Part shown: positions 38,193 to 48,763 of the stretch, piece by piece
Position numbering within the stretch: position 1 is the first letter of the stretch
Layout: each line of letters begins with the position of its first letter
From: Nostoc sp. JL34
GTDB lineage: Bacteria; Cyanobacteriota; Cyanobacteriia; Cyanobacteriales; Nostocaceae
NCBI RefSeq assembly: GCF_017114945.1
Contig: NZ_JABXKQ010000138.1
Location: 1-64,000 of the forward strand
Length of the DNA: 64,000 nucleotides
Direction: 5' to 3'
Notes under the pieces: generated by a model
Databases searched by the model: none
The model's input: the letters and a program-made list of their open reading frames with translations, nothing else
Told to the model about the DNA's origin: nothing
Position numbers and translations under genes: made by a program

Positions 38193-39077
38193 ATGCTTCA
38201 GTTTCAACCTCCTGGCTTTGGACATAAAGTCATCCATACATCCTTAGGGGCAATGGTTTACTATACCCAAACGAATGCACCTTGGGCGATTGCTGACACT
38301 GAAGATTTATCTCCACTACTGTTTCTCCATAACTTTGGTGGTGGAGCATCTGCTTATGAATGGTCTAAAGTTTACCCGGCTTTTGCCTCTAATTACCACA
38401 TTTTAGCCCCCGATCTCATCGGCTGGGGAGAATCGGCCCATCCAGTCCGGGATTATAAAATTAGGGATTATCTCAGCACGATTGCAGAGTTTATCATTCA
38501 AACTTGTCGCCAGCCTGTGACAGTGATAGCCTCATCTCTTACAGCCGCTTTTGCTATCCGTCTAGCTATTGTTCAACCCAATTTATTCAAAGCACTGTTT
38601 TTGGTTTCCCCCTCAGGATTTGATGATTTTGGACAGGGTGCTGGACGCAGACTTCCGCTTTCGGTAATCAATGCGCCTCTGTTGGACAATTTTATTTATA
38701 TGCTTGGTGCAGAAAATGAAATTGCAGTCCGAAATTTTTTACAAAGTTTTCTGTTTGCGAAGTCACAACGAGTATCCCAAGAGATGGTGGAGGCTTATTT
38801 AACTTCGGCACAACAACCTAATGCCAAGTTTGCTGCTTTGGCATTTTTGCGGGGCGATCTTTACTTTGATCTGAGTTTATATATTCAACAACTGACAATT
38901 CCCACCGTCATTTTTTGGGGAGAAAAAGCGCAATTTACCAACATCAAATTAGGACAACGCTTGGCAAACTTAAATCCAAGAGCAATTCGAGATTTTACTG
39001 CGATCGCAGATGCCGGAATATTACCTCATTTGGAAATAACGGAAGTTTTTATTGGTCTGTTGCAGAAGTATCTTTAA
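38193..39077 (+). CDS. alpha/beta hydrolase
   Basis: The 294-aa product shows the fold's landmarks: LFLHNFGGGAS (oxyanion region), LAPDLIGWGES, nucleophile elbow VIASSLTAAF, and an acidic residue after IFWGEK. A final histidine lies in ILPHLEI. The elbow is A-S-S-L-T rather than the strict G-x-S-x-G, as in several cyanobacterial members. Substrate unknown. Confidence 0.8.
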   Translation: MLQFQPPGFGHKVIHTSLGAMVYYTQTNAPWAIADTEDLSPLLFLHNFGGGASAYEWSKVYPAFASNYHILAPDLIGWGESAHPVRDYKIRDYLSTIAEFIIQTCRQPVTVIASSLTAAFAIRLAIVQPNLFKALFLVSPSGFDDFGQGAGRRLPLSVINAPLLDNFIYMLGAENEIAVRNFLQSFLFAKSQRVSQEMVEAYLTSAQQPNAKFAALAFLRGDLYFDLSLYIQQLTIPTVIFWGEKAQFTNIKLGQRLANLNPRAIRDFTAIADAGILPHLEITEVFIGLLQKYL

Positions 39078-39214
39078 GAATTAGGACACATTTTCCTAGT
39101 CAAGTTAGAATAGACAACATGGGAGGAATACACTAAAAACCGATAGGTATATAGTATTTAAATTAATTGAGTTAATTGAGAAAATAGTTACCATACACTC
39201 TATCTAGCACTGTG

Positions 39215-41521
39215 ATGCATTCTAATGTCCTGATAGCCCATCCTTCAACCACTACGATCGCCCTCGTTGGCGCTGGCTTTAGTGGTTCTCTAGTAGCGGC
39301 TCACCTGTTAAAAACTGCCAACCGCCCCTTGTTGATTAAACTGATTGAGCGCAGTCACGACATTGGCAAGGGAGTCGCCTACAGCACCGACACCATCAGC
39401 CATTTGCTGAATGTATCCGCAGGCAAAATGAGTGCCTTTCCCGATGATCCCAGTCATCTGCTGCGTTGGTTAAACTATAACCGCACTGAGTTGGCGGCAT
39501 TTCTGCCTAATGATCTGAACGCCAGCAGCTTTATTCCCCGTCAGATATTCGGGCTTTATGTCCAGTCGATTTTGGAGGAAGCTGAAGCCACGGCATCAAG
39601 TAACGTCCGATTGGAGCGCGTTATTGATGAAGTGGTGGCAGTGGAGCCACAAGCCAAAGGTGCGATCGTCTCCTTGGGTAGCAGCCGTACTTTCGTCGCA
39701 GACAAAATTGTGTTGGCATTAGGAAACGCACCTTCCGCCCCTCCTGGATCGCAATCCTCTGAGGACAATGACACTCCCTACCTACGTCATGCCTGGTCAG
39801 CCGAGGCGTTGGCAGAGCTTGAGCCAGATGCAGCTGTATTGCTAATTGGTACTGGACTGACGATGGTGGATATGGTGGTGTCACTCCACGCTCGCAACCA
39901 TCGGGGCAAAATTTATGCCGTGTCTCGCCGGGGCTTGTTTCCGCTACCGCATCAATCGACTAAACCCTACCCCCCTTTCTTGACCCCAGATACCGCGCCG
40001 AAAACGGTTCGGGGCTTGCTGCGGCGCATTCGCAGTGAGGTGCAGAAGGCGACAGTGCAAGGTTATAACTGGCGATCGGTGATTGATTCCCTGCGTCCCA
40101 TCACGCAGCAACTCTGGCAACAACTGCCCCGTGTGGAGCAAAAACGGCTTTTACGCCATGCTACCTCCTATTGGGATGTACATCGGCATCGAATTGCCCC
40201 CGAAATTGGCAAGATTGTCCAAGCAATGCTGGATTCTGGGCAACTAACTATTACCGCCGGGCGGATTCAGGATTATCAAGCGGCATCTGATGCGGTGGCT
40301 GTAACCGTTCGCCAGCGCCAAACACAAAAGAATCAGGTCTTGCAAGTCAGCCGCGTAGTAAATTGCACTGGGGTACAGGCAAATTATCAGCGATCGCCCC
40401 AATTCCTAATTGCCAATTTACGCACCCAAGGATTGATCCGCCCTAACGATATTGGCTTGGGTTTGGATACTGCCACTGATGGTGCTGTATTAGATGCTCA
40501 GGGCAAGCGTTCAAGCCTACTCTATACCTTGGGCACTCCCCGCAAAGGCAATTTGTGGGAAACGATCGCTGTCCCCGAACTGCGTGAACAAGCTCAGGCA
40601 TTGGCAGCAACGGTGTTGCAGTCGCTACCTGTGCGGGTGCGTCCCGTTTCGCCCATTTCTCGCGCCACTAAACAAGATTACGGCGACCTTCGAGCCACTA
40701 TCCCCCAGTCAACGCTGTTGTTTCGCCAATTTTTTGACCCAGAATCCAGCACCTACACTTATCTGATTGCAGACAGTCAAACTAAAGATGCGGTGCTGGT
40801 AGATACAGTCTTGGAGCAGGTTGACCGTGATTTACAAGTGCTGGATGACTTGGGGTTGAGTCTCCGCTACTGTTTGGAAACTCACATCCATGCTGACCAT
40901 ATCACTGGTGCTGGTAAACTGAGGCAGCAAACCGGTTGTCAGGTGATGGTGCCCCAAAATGCCATTGCTAAGTCTGCGGATCACTCCCTTGGCGATCGCG
41001 AAACCTTAATTGTGGGCGCGGTGCGAATTGAGGCGATCGCTACACCAGGGCACACCGACAGCCATCTAGCTTATTTAGTGAATAATACTCATCTATTAAC
41101 GGGCGATGCCTTATTGATTCGCGGTTGTGGACGCACAGACTTTCAATCGGGCGATGCGGGTACTCTGTACGATACAGTGACGCAACAGTTATTTACTCTC
41201 GCAGAGGAAACCCTGGTTTATCCCGCCCATGACTACAAAGGGCGAACTGTTTCCACTATTGGCGAAGAAAAACGCCTCAATCCCCGATTTGCCAATCGCA
41301 CCCGCGATCAATTTATCGCCATTATGAGCCATCTGGGTTTGAGCTATCCCAAAAAGATGAACGAAGCCGTACCCGCCAATGAATACTGTGGCGATTTCAT
41401 GCCTGAAGAGAGTTTCAGCAATGGCATGAGTTTGGCGATCGATGTAGACCGTGAAAAAGTAGAACAAACGCTATCAACCAATACTGAAATTTATGAGGAC
41501 TACTTTGCCATGTACATTTAG
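39215..41521 (+). CDS. FAD/NAD(P)-binding oxidoreductase fused to an ETHE1-like persulfide dioxygenase
   Basis: The 768-aa product joins two enzymes. Residues about 15-490 form an FAD/NAD(P)-binding domain (dinucleotide motif VGAGFSGSLVAAHLL, second site LLIGTGLTMVDMVVSL). Residues about 500-750 form a metallo-beta-lactamase domain of ETHE1 type: ETHIHADHITGAG, TPGHTDSH, LLTGDALLIRGCGRTDF and VYPAHDYKG. ETHE1 oxidises glutathione persulfide to sulfite. The joint is continuous, with no stop. Base composition is richer in GC than neighbouring genes, suggesting transfer. The start is ATG 39215. Confidence 0.88.
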   Translation: MHSNVLIAHPSTTTIALVGAGFSGSLVAAHLLKTANRPLLIKLIERSHDIGKGVAYSTDTISHLLNVSAGKMSAFPDDPSHLLRWLNYNRTELAAFLPNDLNASSFIPRQIFGLYVQSILEEAEATASSNVRLERVIDEVVAVEPQAKGAIVSLGSSRTFVADKIVLALGNAPSAPPGSQSSEDNDTPYLRHAWSAEALAELEPDAAVLLIGTGLTMVDMVVSLHARNHRGKIYAVSRRGLFPLPHQSTKPYPPFLTPDTAPKTVRGLLRRIRSEVQKATVQGYNWRSVIDSLRPITQQLWQQLPRVEQKRLLRHATSYWDVHRHRIAPEIGKIVQAMLDSGQLTITAGRIQDYQAASDAVAVTVRQRQTQKNQVLQVSRVVNCTGVQANYQRSPQFLIANLRTQGLIRPNDIGLGLDTATDGAVLDAQGKRSSLLYTLGTPRKGNLWETIAVPELREQAQALAATVLQSLPVRVRPVSPISRATKQDYGDLRATIPQSTLLFRQFFDPESSTYTYLIADSQTKDAVLVDTVLEQVDRDLQVLDDLGLSLRYCLETHIHADHITGAGKLRQQTGCQVMVPQNAIAKSADHSLGDRETLIVGAVRIEAIATPGHTDSHLAYLVNNTHLLTGDALLIRGCGRTDFQSGDAGTLYDTVTQQLFTLAEETLVYPAHDYKGRTVSTIGEEKRLNPRFANRTRDQFIAIMSHLGLSYPKKMNEAVPANEYCGDFMPEESFSNGMSLAIDVDREKVEQTLSTNTEIYEDYFAMYI

Positions 41522-41572
41522 TGAGTGCTGAGTGCTGAGTAGTGAGTGATGGAGATGAAGGAGAAATAACTC

Positions 41573-41632
41573 CTCCCCTCTGCCCCCTGCCCCCTGCCCC
41601 CTGCTCCCTGCCCCCTGCCCCCTGCCTCCTAT
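41573..41632. repeat. CCCCCTG heptamer array
   Basis: At least seven units of CCCCCTG or a close variant lie in tandem between two convergent genes. TGAGTGC units stand just before (41522-41548). Confidence 0.85.
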
Positions 41633-41634
41633 TG

Positions 41635-44388
41635 CTACCTAGAAACTAACTGCGCGTTTAATGCTTTAGTAATGCGATCGCCAGAAGCTTCTAAGTGGGC
41701 TAAAGTGTAAATATCAAGGCTTTCACCAATTTGTTTGAGTCTGACATCAATGGCTTTTTGCAGTTGGCATAATTCATACCAAGCCAATGTTCGACCATCT
41801 TCGGGTGTATTAGTAGTACCCAACATTATCTGGAGCAAAATATTCAGATGTTCCCGTTGCAATGAACGGCGGATGCTAGAAATTGGCTTTGGTTCTCCGG
41901 GGGCGAAAACTTCTGTCCAGATGCCTGTTTGTAGGGTGTCGAACAATTCTGGTATGGAAAGCGCTTCTCCAGGCAGAGTTTTTAATTCTATATCTTGTAA
42001 CCGATTTAGGCGATCGCTGTCTAATAGCGATCGCAATATGGCACTTTGAAAACTCAGAATGCGATCGTGAATTGGATAATCAAGGCGGTTATTAGGTGCA
42101 GAACTACCCCAGTGTTCCCAACGCGACGGTGCTAGCTGATTCAGTAATTGTGGTGAAAAGCTGAAAGCATCTTCAGCGAAGACATACTGTTGCAACTTTG
42201 TCAATGCTTGACGCTGTTTAAAAAGTGAAACTGGTACAAATGCCCAAGCAGCATCATCACTGCTATGAAGACGCCGAAACGATTGTCCACCAATGTATTT
42301 AGAAAGCAAAGTGGCGTTCCGAAAATAATATTTAAGTACTCTATTGAATTTAAGGCGCAGGTTACTATAGCTTTCTCCTTTCGATAGATAACCCTTATCA
42401 AGACGCTGCCACATAAAACGAGCATTATCCATTTGCCACTGCGAATAAAGTAGCACATCACTACTCATATCCCAGACATTTGCCAAAGGATTGATGTCCC
42501 AGATATCTTCATCAGTTGCGTAAGATAATTCTGGTTGAGGCGATGCCAGTGCAATCTGGTCTAAAAAACTTTTTTCTGATTCTGGAATAGTTACCTCAAG
42601 TGCTGTTGATGGACATTTTTTATAACCATACTCAATTGCCCATTCGTCATAAGCCCCAATAACACCTGGAAAATAGTCACCTTGCTGTACTCCCTGTGGT
42701 GCTATATTCACAGGTAGATAATCCATCACCGAACCAACTAAACCTTTGGTGTGAGTGATTTCAGTATTATTTAATTCTTCTGGCGCTAACATAGTGCTGC
42801 CATAAAAGTTGTGGCGCAAACCTAGAGTATGCCCGACTTCGTGAGCGATGAGAGAACGCAAATATTGATGCACATACTCCTTCCTCGTTTCACTACTTGG
42901 TGTAGTGTTTGGCAAAATTGACAACGCCAGCGCCCCCATCGCTGCTTGATTTGAAGATTCCATACCATAGCAGGACTCAGAGGAGGAAAAGTGAGCAGGG
43001 GAAGATGATGCAAAGAATCTATCCAGGAATTTCCCCGCGTCTTCATGTCCTTTTGTCTTTTCTTGACATGGGTTTGTCCTCAGTGATGAATTTGTCTCCA
43101 TCAGTGCGTGATATTCTTGCTGAATTAAGCGCACCATATTGGCATCCACAATGATATCTGCATCCAATATTTCCCCAGTGAATGGGTTGACGCGCATCGG
43201 CCCTCTGGCAAAACCTGCATCCAAAGAATTGAACCAGCGAATAGTATTGTAATGTACATCTGCTGGCTTCCAATCAGCATCATCTGGCATTTGTTGCACT
43301 TCAATGGCATTTTGAAATCCGGCTTTTTCAAATGCTTTGTTCCACATCAAAACGCCTTCACGAATCGCATCGCGGTATTCTAGTGGCACAGCATTTTCAA
43401 TCCAATACACAATTGGCCTTTTGGGTGGAGATAAGGGAGCGTTAGGATTAGATGGTTCTAGATGCCAGCGATTAATATAATGTACAAATGATTCGTGAAC
43501 ATTATTGTTAGAGAAATCTTGGAAAGCGGTAGTAAAATATCCAACTCTGTCATCAGCAAGTCTGGGAATATAACCATTGTTTTCTCTCAACTGAGAAAAA
43601 CTGTAGTGTACCTTCAGAGAAAGTGCTCTGCTATCGGGTACGGTAACTAAATTTGATCCTTCTAGTGATGAAAAACCGTAAATTGAATCAATCTCTACGT
43701 TTTCTGGGAAACTGTTAACATCACCAAAATATGACTTGCGTGCATCTAAGCGGTAATCAGCCTGTAAAGAGTATTTCAATAGAGGAGTTAATCCAGGAAA
43801 ATCCTGCATTAGCAGTTCATTCAGGTTGATCAGAATATTTTGACTCTTTGGATCAATAGTGGCTATTTCCAGTGAATAAAGAACTGAATCGCTAAATGAA
43901 CGAGCAAGCGATCGCTGTTCTGGTTCACTGTCTGTACGGAATTTCACATTACGCAAAACAAAATGCAATCTATTATTTACTCGTCGGAAGTAGAAGAGAA
44001 AATCAGAAAGAGGTAATCCACTATAAATTCCACTTTCCCCAACTCCCGATTCTAATGTTACTATAGCTAGGTAGTCTTTATTTAGCTGCTCTGGTTTAAG
44101 TTCTAAGTAAACCTTGCCCGAATCTTCGCTGCAATAAAGTGTAAAGAGTCCTTCTAGTTTATCTATCCGATTAACAATTCCATTAAATCGGCAAAAATCT
44201 TCTTTTTTAATCTCAGTAAAATTCTTGTCAGCACTTGCTAATTTTTCAACTGCTGGGAGTTCATTTAATGGCTGTACATCAATATTAGAAGTATTTGAAA
44301 GTTGGTTTGCTCCCGCGTAATCATTTGATAGGAACAAGCCATACAGTAATACGATAAAGATTGCTAATTTCGTTATCCAGTATTTCAT
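41635..44388 (-). CDS. large exported zinc metalloprotease
   Basis: The 917-aa product has an N-terminal signal or anchor (ITKLAIFIVLLYGLFLS). The zinc motif HEVGHTLGLRHNF (about 513-525) is of metzincin type, followed by a Met-turn-like VMDYLP. Upstream are VYWIENAVPLEYRDAIREGV and GPMRVNPFTGEILDADIIVD, typical of the DUF5117/DUF4953 zinc-dependent metalloprotease family. A helical C-terminal region follows. I choose the ATG at 44388; a GTG at 44403 is possible. Substrate unknown. Confidence 0.88.
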   Translation of the reverse strand: MKYWITKLAIFIVLLYGLFLSNDYAGANQLSNTSNIDVQPLNELPAVEKLASADKNFTEIKKEDFCRFNGIVNRIDKLEGLFTLYCSEDSGKVYLELKPEQLNKDYLAIVTLESGVGESGIYSGLPLSDFLFYFRRVNNRLHFVLRNVKFRTDSEPEQRSLARSFSDSVLYSLEIATIDPKSQNILINLNELLMQDFPGLTPLLKYSLQADYRLDARKSYFGDVNSFPENVEIDSIYGFSSLEGSNLVTVPDSRALSLKVHYSFSQLRENNGYIPRLADDRVGYFTTAFQDFSNNNVHESFVHYINRWHLEPSNPNAPLSPPKRPIVYWIENAVPLEYRDAIREGVLMWNKAFEKAGFQNAIEVQQMPDDADWKPADVHYNTIRWFNSLDAGFARGPMRVNPFTGEILDADIIVDANMVRLIQQEYHALMETNSSLRTNPCQEKTKGHEDAGKFLDRFFASSSPAHFSSSESCYGMESSNQAAMGALALSILPNTTPSSETRKEYVHQYLRSLIAHEVGHTLGLRHNFYGSTMLAPEELNNTEITHTKGLVGSVMDYLPVNIAPQGVQQGDYFPGVIGAYDEWAIEYGYKKCPSTALEVTIPESEKSFLDQIALASPQPELSYATDEDIWDINPLANVWDMSSDVLLYSQWQMDNARFMWQRLDKGYLSKGESYSNLRLKFNRVLKYYFRNATLLSKYIGGQSFRRLHSSDDAAWAFVPVSLFKQRQALTKLQQYVFAEDAFSFSPQLLNQLAPSRWEHWGSSAPNNRLDYPIHDRILSFQSAILRSLLDSDRLNRLQDIELKTLPGEALSIPELFDTLQTGIWTEVFAPGEPKPISSIRRSLQREHLNILLQIMLGTTNTPEDGRTLAWYELCQLQKAIDVRLKQIGESLDIYTLAHLEASGDRITKALNAQLVSR

Positions 44389-45319
44389 CCTTTGGCTTTC
44401 CACCTGAAGCAGTTCTCGTATTAAGGAAAAATGTGGATTAGTTTGCCGTCTGTAAGTCCTTCAAATAGCTAGGAATTACGATATAAATAAATCCACTTAT
44501 TCAGATAAACAATGCTTCTAGTACAGCACAGCAGATATCCAACGAGCATCTTAGTTAACCAGACAAGTTGCTTAAGCAACTTGTTAAAGGTAGACAAACT
44601 CTCGCCACAGTGTACTAGCCTAAAAGTCATGTGACTATTAACTGTTATTAGTAACTCTTTAGGAATTATCCATTAAGCATCTATGTCTTAAGCTAGATAA
44701 TTTTTCTAACTAAAGATACATGCTTTTTAATTCTATTTTTATTAAAGACCAAATGTAGCATTAAAAATGTATTTAGTGCTACATTTGGCAGTCGAAGGAA
44801 TCTCAAGCATGATTTATAAACTAAAGATATAAAATTCTAAAAAAGCTGTTATTAAGCAATTAAATGCTTTTTTCGGATTAATTGTGGAAATTCCTTTAAA
44901 ATTTGGATGGGCATTCAGATCCCAACCAAATCTTAAAATTCCCAGTCCCTAGAAACATCGGGCGATTGGAAATCGCGGCTACACAAACGAAGTCCGCCTA
45001 CGCGGACTCTCTGAAACCCGCGCAGGCGGGTTTAGTTTGTATAGCCCCAGACTTCTAGTCTGTTCGCGTAGCGTGCGCCTTAGCGCAGGGCGAGATCCGC
45101 CAAAATGGGATGCTCCTAAATCAGCTTGCTTGCCTAGTTCTCGCCCTTTCACTAGATTGACGAAAATCGCTTTGAGTTGTTTGGGGTTGGAATGGGATAG
45201 AGCAAGCAATCTAGCTACAAACCGATATTTTTCATAATTGAGATATGCCTTTTGTTAGAAGGATAATTGTTTTTTTATAGTTAGTCTTTACTTGTACTCC
45301 AAAAAGCAACCTACTTGGC
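44389..45319. other. 930-bp intergenic region
   Basis: It is AT-rich to 44950 with no gene. Then come a dispersed palindromic element (44961-45062) and repeat sequence with GCGTAGCGTGCGCC (about 45066-45079). Confidence 0.55.
44961..45062. repeat. dispersed palindromic element (MITE-like), copy 2
   Basis: It starts GGCGATTGGAAATCG and shares ACACAAAC...GTTTGTATAGCC, GTCCGCCTACGCGGAC and GAAACCCGCGC with copy 1. Two internal palindromes could form a double hairpin. Confidence 0.75.
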
Positions 45320-45715
45320 ATGATAAATTTGATTTCTAGGACGATTAGTCACATCAGTACCTTGCTTAAAGGACTTCAGATAAAAAGTTTTTTGGCTGTT
45401 GTCATTGTTGGTTTTCTGATGCTGACGACGAATGTTGCTTATGGGCAAAATGATAAAGCCTTAGGTGAAAGAGTTCGCGAACAGGTACAGCAAGATGATT
45501 CTCAAAGACCGAAAACAATAGGAGAGTGGAATAAAGAAGCTCGTGAAACCGAAGGTTCTCCTGGTAAACGACTGGAAAAGATTGGTAAAGAGTCAGCAGA
45601 AGCCTTTAAACAATTTGGATCTGGGTATGTAGAGGGTGCTCAGAAAACTGCTAATGATGTAGGGGACAGTGCGGTACAGACAGGCAAAGATATCTCTAAC
45701 CAAGTTCGACGCTAA
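45320..45715 (+). CDS. small exported hydrophilic protein
   Basis: The 131-aa product has an N-terminal signal segment (FLAVVIVGFLMLTTNVAYG, cleavage near YGQ). A charged tail follows (EWNKEARETEGSPGKRLEKI) and a Gly/Ala stretch (FGSGYVEGAQKTANDVGDSA). It looks intrinsically disordered. No family recognised. Confidence 0.6.
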   Translation: MINLISRTISHISTLLKGLQIKSFLAVVIVGFLMLTTNVAYGQNDKALGERVREQVQQDDSQRPKTIGEWNKEARETEGSPGKRLEKIGKESAEAFKQFGSGYVEGAQKTANDVGDSAVQTGKDISNQVRR

Positions 45716-46449
45716 ATGCGTTACCGTACTATATTTGCAGCAAGTCCTAAGAACACCGAACTGTTCTAATACTTGAGTAATGCGCTTACTCTTCCTGATG
45801 AGAGATTGTAGGGTTTTTAAGTTGCATAAAATATAAGTCTTTAGTAAGGGCGTACAGCTAACTGTGCGCCCTTACTGCGTGTTGAATCCAACAGATAATC
45901 GCTAATTTTGAGAATCGTCACCCTTAGCGAGTCTTGTCTGCGAGAAGCGAGCGTCACAGCCCGTCGTAGACATCGCCTACACCTTGTTGAATGCATCTGC
46001 ACTGCAAAATCCAGATGAATACCAGATAAGAAATAACTTTCAGTAACACTGAGTAAATCGGTACGAATAAAGTGAACTAAGTTAATCGTCATTCAAATTG
46101 CATCTTTACGTCTCTGCATCCCCGTGTCTTTCTAGCGATTTGAACTATGCAGCTTAAAAGCGTATCAGATTATTAAGGCTAACATTTTTTATTTGCAAGT
46201 AACAAAAAACTCTTGATCCAGCAGTGTCAGCGGCTTTCCATAGAAGGGGCAAAAATGACAATCAATTATAGTTATGTTTGTTTATACCCACTCATCCAAC
46301 TCTCATAAAACAATATTGTATATTTTTTTACTAACTTTATAATAGTTCAAGAACAGCTAAGTAACTGTAGAATAACCGTTTGAAAACATGAAACAATGAG
46401 GAGATAGCTAAGACGGTAAAGAAAAAAAAGCAGATAGATAATTAGCGAT
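45716..46449. other. 734-bp intergenic region
   Basis: AGTAAGGGCG (45843-45852) and CGCCCTTACT (45867-45876) form a 10-bp hairpin extended by ACAG/CTGT. Repeat sequence similar to other dispersed elements (GCGAGCGTCACAGCCCGTCG) lies at about 45945-45975. No gene is supported. Confidence 0.5.
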
Positions 46450-47898
46450 ATGAAGCAATCTAAGAGCACGCGAAGACGAGGACTTGTCCTAACGATAGCT
46501 GGGTTGAAGCGTTTACAGGCGTCGATTCTGGCTATGGAAAAGGTACAAAATAATGGGCATCGCTTCACTCTAGAAGATTTAGGCGATCGCATGAATGTTT
46601 CTACCAAAACTCTAAACCGATTATGGTCGTTGAATACAGGCGTAGATCAAAAAACCCTGAAATTGTGCTTTAGCGCCTTTAACTTAGAATTACGCAGGGA
46701 AGACTATGCAATCTTGAGTGAACCGAATCATACTGTAAGTTCTCAAACTCTCTCATTAAGTTTAGACACAGAAGAAAAAGAATTATCTCCGTCTTTATCC
46801 TTAGATTCATTTGTTACTCAACATCATAACCAACTCGAAAATCTTTGGTCATACCCAGATGGCCCCGTACCTTTAGATTCCCCCTTCTATGTAGAACGTC
46901 ACCCTATTGAGGAACTAGTTTATCGAGAAGTAATTCAACCAGGCTGTGTGATCCGGATTCGAGCACCAAGAGAGATGGGTAAAACTTCTCTTGTGCTGCG
47001 GCTGTTAGCCTTTGCCAAAATGCAAGGTTATCATCGGGTGAACGTGAATTGCAACCAAATCGATTCAAGCTGTCTAACAGACTTGAACAAGCTTTTGCGT
47101 TCTCTTTGCTGGCAAATTGCAATAGAATTAGGCATTGATCCCAAGCTAGATGAAAAATGGGATGAGGAAATAGGCTGTAAGTTGAGTTGCAGTGTATATT
47201 TGCAATCTTATTTGCTTAAGCAGAGTAAAAGTCCAGTAGTTTTAGTGTTAAATGAGGTTGACCGTTTTTTTGAATATCCTGAAATTGCTCAGGAGTTCTT
47301 TGGTTTGTTGCGCTCTTGGTATGAGGAAGCACGACAAGATAACAACTTGCAGAAACTGAGGCTAGTAGTGGTTTACTCCACAGAAGTATATGTCTCCCTG
47401 GATATTAACCGATCCCCATTTAATATCGGACTACCGATCCGGTTACCAGAATTTACTGAGCATCAAGTAGAATATTTAGGCCAACGGCATGGGCTAGACT
47501 GGGGCTATAATAACGAAGTTGCCCAACTGATGTCTCTGGTGGGGGGACATCCAGCACTGATTCGGATTGCTCTGTATTATCTTTGCTGTCAAGGAATTAC
47601 TTTAGAAGAACTGATCCGGGATGCGATCACTAACGGCGGTATCTATCGTTATCATTTATGGCGACACTGGGCAATCCTGCAAGAAAATCCCAGTTTGGTA
47701 AAGGCATATATTGAAGTTGTGGCCGCAAAGCAAAGCATTTCTCTAAATCCCATTGACGCTCATAAGCTCGAAAGCTTGGGGTTGATCGCTTATGAAGGCG
47801 ATCGCATCCTCCCGCGTTGTGAACTTTACCGTGCTTACTTTAAAAAACAACTAGGCGTTGCTGAATTTGAATATAAATCATTGCAAAAACGTGCCTGA
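46450..47898 (+). CDS. AAA-like domain protein with an N-terminal HTH
   Basis: The 482-aa product has an N-terminal helix-turn-helix-like module (FTLEDLGDRMNVSTKTLNRL, about 40-60). An AAA-like ATPase (PF14516 type) follows: SPFYVERHPIEE, Walker A RAPREMGKTS (about 173-182) and Walker B SPVVLVLNEVDRFF (about 258-271). The C-terminal part is winged-helix-like. Such proteins occur in cyanobacterial signalling or conflict cassettes; the partner here is unknown. Confidence 0.85.
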   Translation: MKQSKSTRRRGLVLTIAGLKRLQASILAMEKVQNNGHRFTLEDLGDRMNVSTKTLNRLWSLNTGVDQKTLKLCFSAFNLELRREDYAILSEPNHTVSSQTLSLSLDTEEKELSPSLSLDSFVTQHHNQLENLWSYPDGPVPLDSPFYVERHPIEELVYREVIQPGCVIRIRAPREMGKTSLVLRLLAFAKMQGYHRVNVNCNQIDSSCLTDLNKLLRSLCWQIAIELGIDPKLDEKWDEEIGCKLSCSVYLQSYLLKQSKSPVVLVLNEVDRFFEYPEIAQEFFGLLRSWYEEARQDNNLQKLRLVVVYSTEVYVSLDINRSPFNIGLPIRLPEFTEHQVEYLGQRHGLDWGYNNEVAQLMSLVGGHPALIRIALYYLCCQGITLEELIRDAITNGGIYRYHLWRHWAILQENPSLVKAYIEVVAAKQSISLNPIDAHKLESLGLIAYEGDRILPRCELYRAYFKKQLGVAEFEYKSLQKRA

Positions 47899-48193
47899 TC
47901 AAAAACTATCAGATACTCGTTTTCTTGTGCCCACCTTACCTCTACAATACAAGCAAGCTAACAAGATGCAACCTTTTGTAGAGAAGGAAAGGAGAAGTTT
48001 GAGCGGCAATTTACTCCGCTCAGACTTCTCTTGAGTGTAAGCTTTTTACAATGGATTGTTAAGTTAGTGAGGTAAACTATTTTGATCTATAAGCCAGATA
48101 AAAAGCCTTTTTTAATCCTAAATGCTGACGACTAAAGCCTTTATTTTGCTGTAGTTTAAAGCTGCTAATTTTGGTATTTTCAACGAAAAACAA

Positions 48194-48571
48194 TTAACTA
48201 GCTGACCAAGAAAGCTGGTAATCTTCAATATCAAATATTCCATTATTAGAAGACATTTTGAAAAATAAGTAATAATCTCCTGGTTCCCAAATACTAAATT
48301 CTTGCTCTTGTTCTTGAATATTAGCAGTCGAACCACTATTAGGGATGGTTATGCTAGCAGTTTGTGTTCCGTTATATGCTTTCATCAAAAAAACTTCTAG
48401 CAGGCAGAAACCCTGTAATTTAGCTGAATAACGAATTTTGAAACGGATTTTTCCCCCATCCCTTAGAGTCTTTTGAATAGAGAATTTTTCGGTTTGAATG
48501 GGATTGGCAGACAGATAAATGCCTTGACCTTGTGTTAATATATGGCTTTGCCTTTGATTGACTGAACTCAT
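48194..48571 (-). CDS. hypothetical protein, beta-rich
   Basis: The 125-aa product (MSSVNQRQSHILTQGQGIYL) has alternating polar and hydrophobic residues typical of a beta-sandwich, ending GDYYLFFKMSS...DYQLSWSAS. It has no signal peptide. I do not recognise it. The flanking spacers 47899-48193 and 48572-48763 show no other gene; 48721-48765 has repeat-like sequence. Confidence 0.6.
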   Translation of the reverse strand: MSSVNQRQSHILTQGQGIYLSANPIQTEKFSIQKTLRDGGKIRFKIRYSAKLQGFCLLEVFLMKAYNGTQTASITIPNSGSTANIQEQEQEFSIWEPGDYYLFFKMSSNNGIFDIEDYQLSWSAS

Positions 48572-48763
48572 GACTTTTTCCTCAAAAAGAATAGACTCTA
48601 TTGAGCTAATTACATTGTTGACAAATGTTTTTTCCTAGCGCGTTTGTATTTTCTCGCCATCGGCAAGAAAATGCAATGACAGATAAGACAGTTAAGAAGA
48701 CAGTTAAAAAATAAATTCTGATGGGCGATGTCTGCGACAAGCTGCTAAGAGCTTCTACGCAAC

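Noticed and set aside
45841-46092. 83-codon minus-strand frame
   Set aside because: It spans a hairpin and a dispersed repeat and has no coding features.
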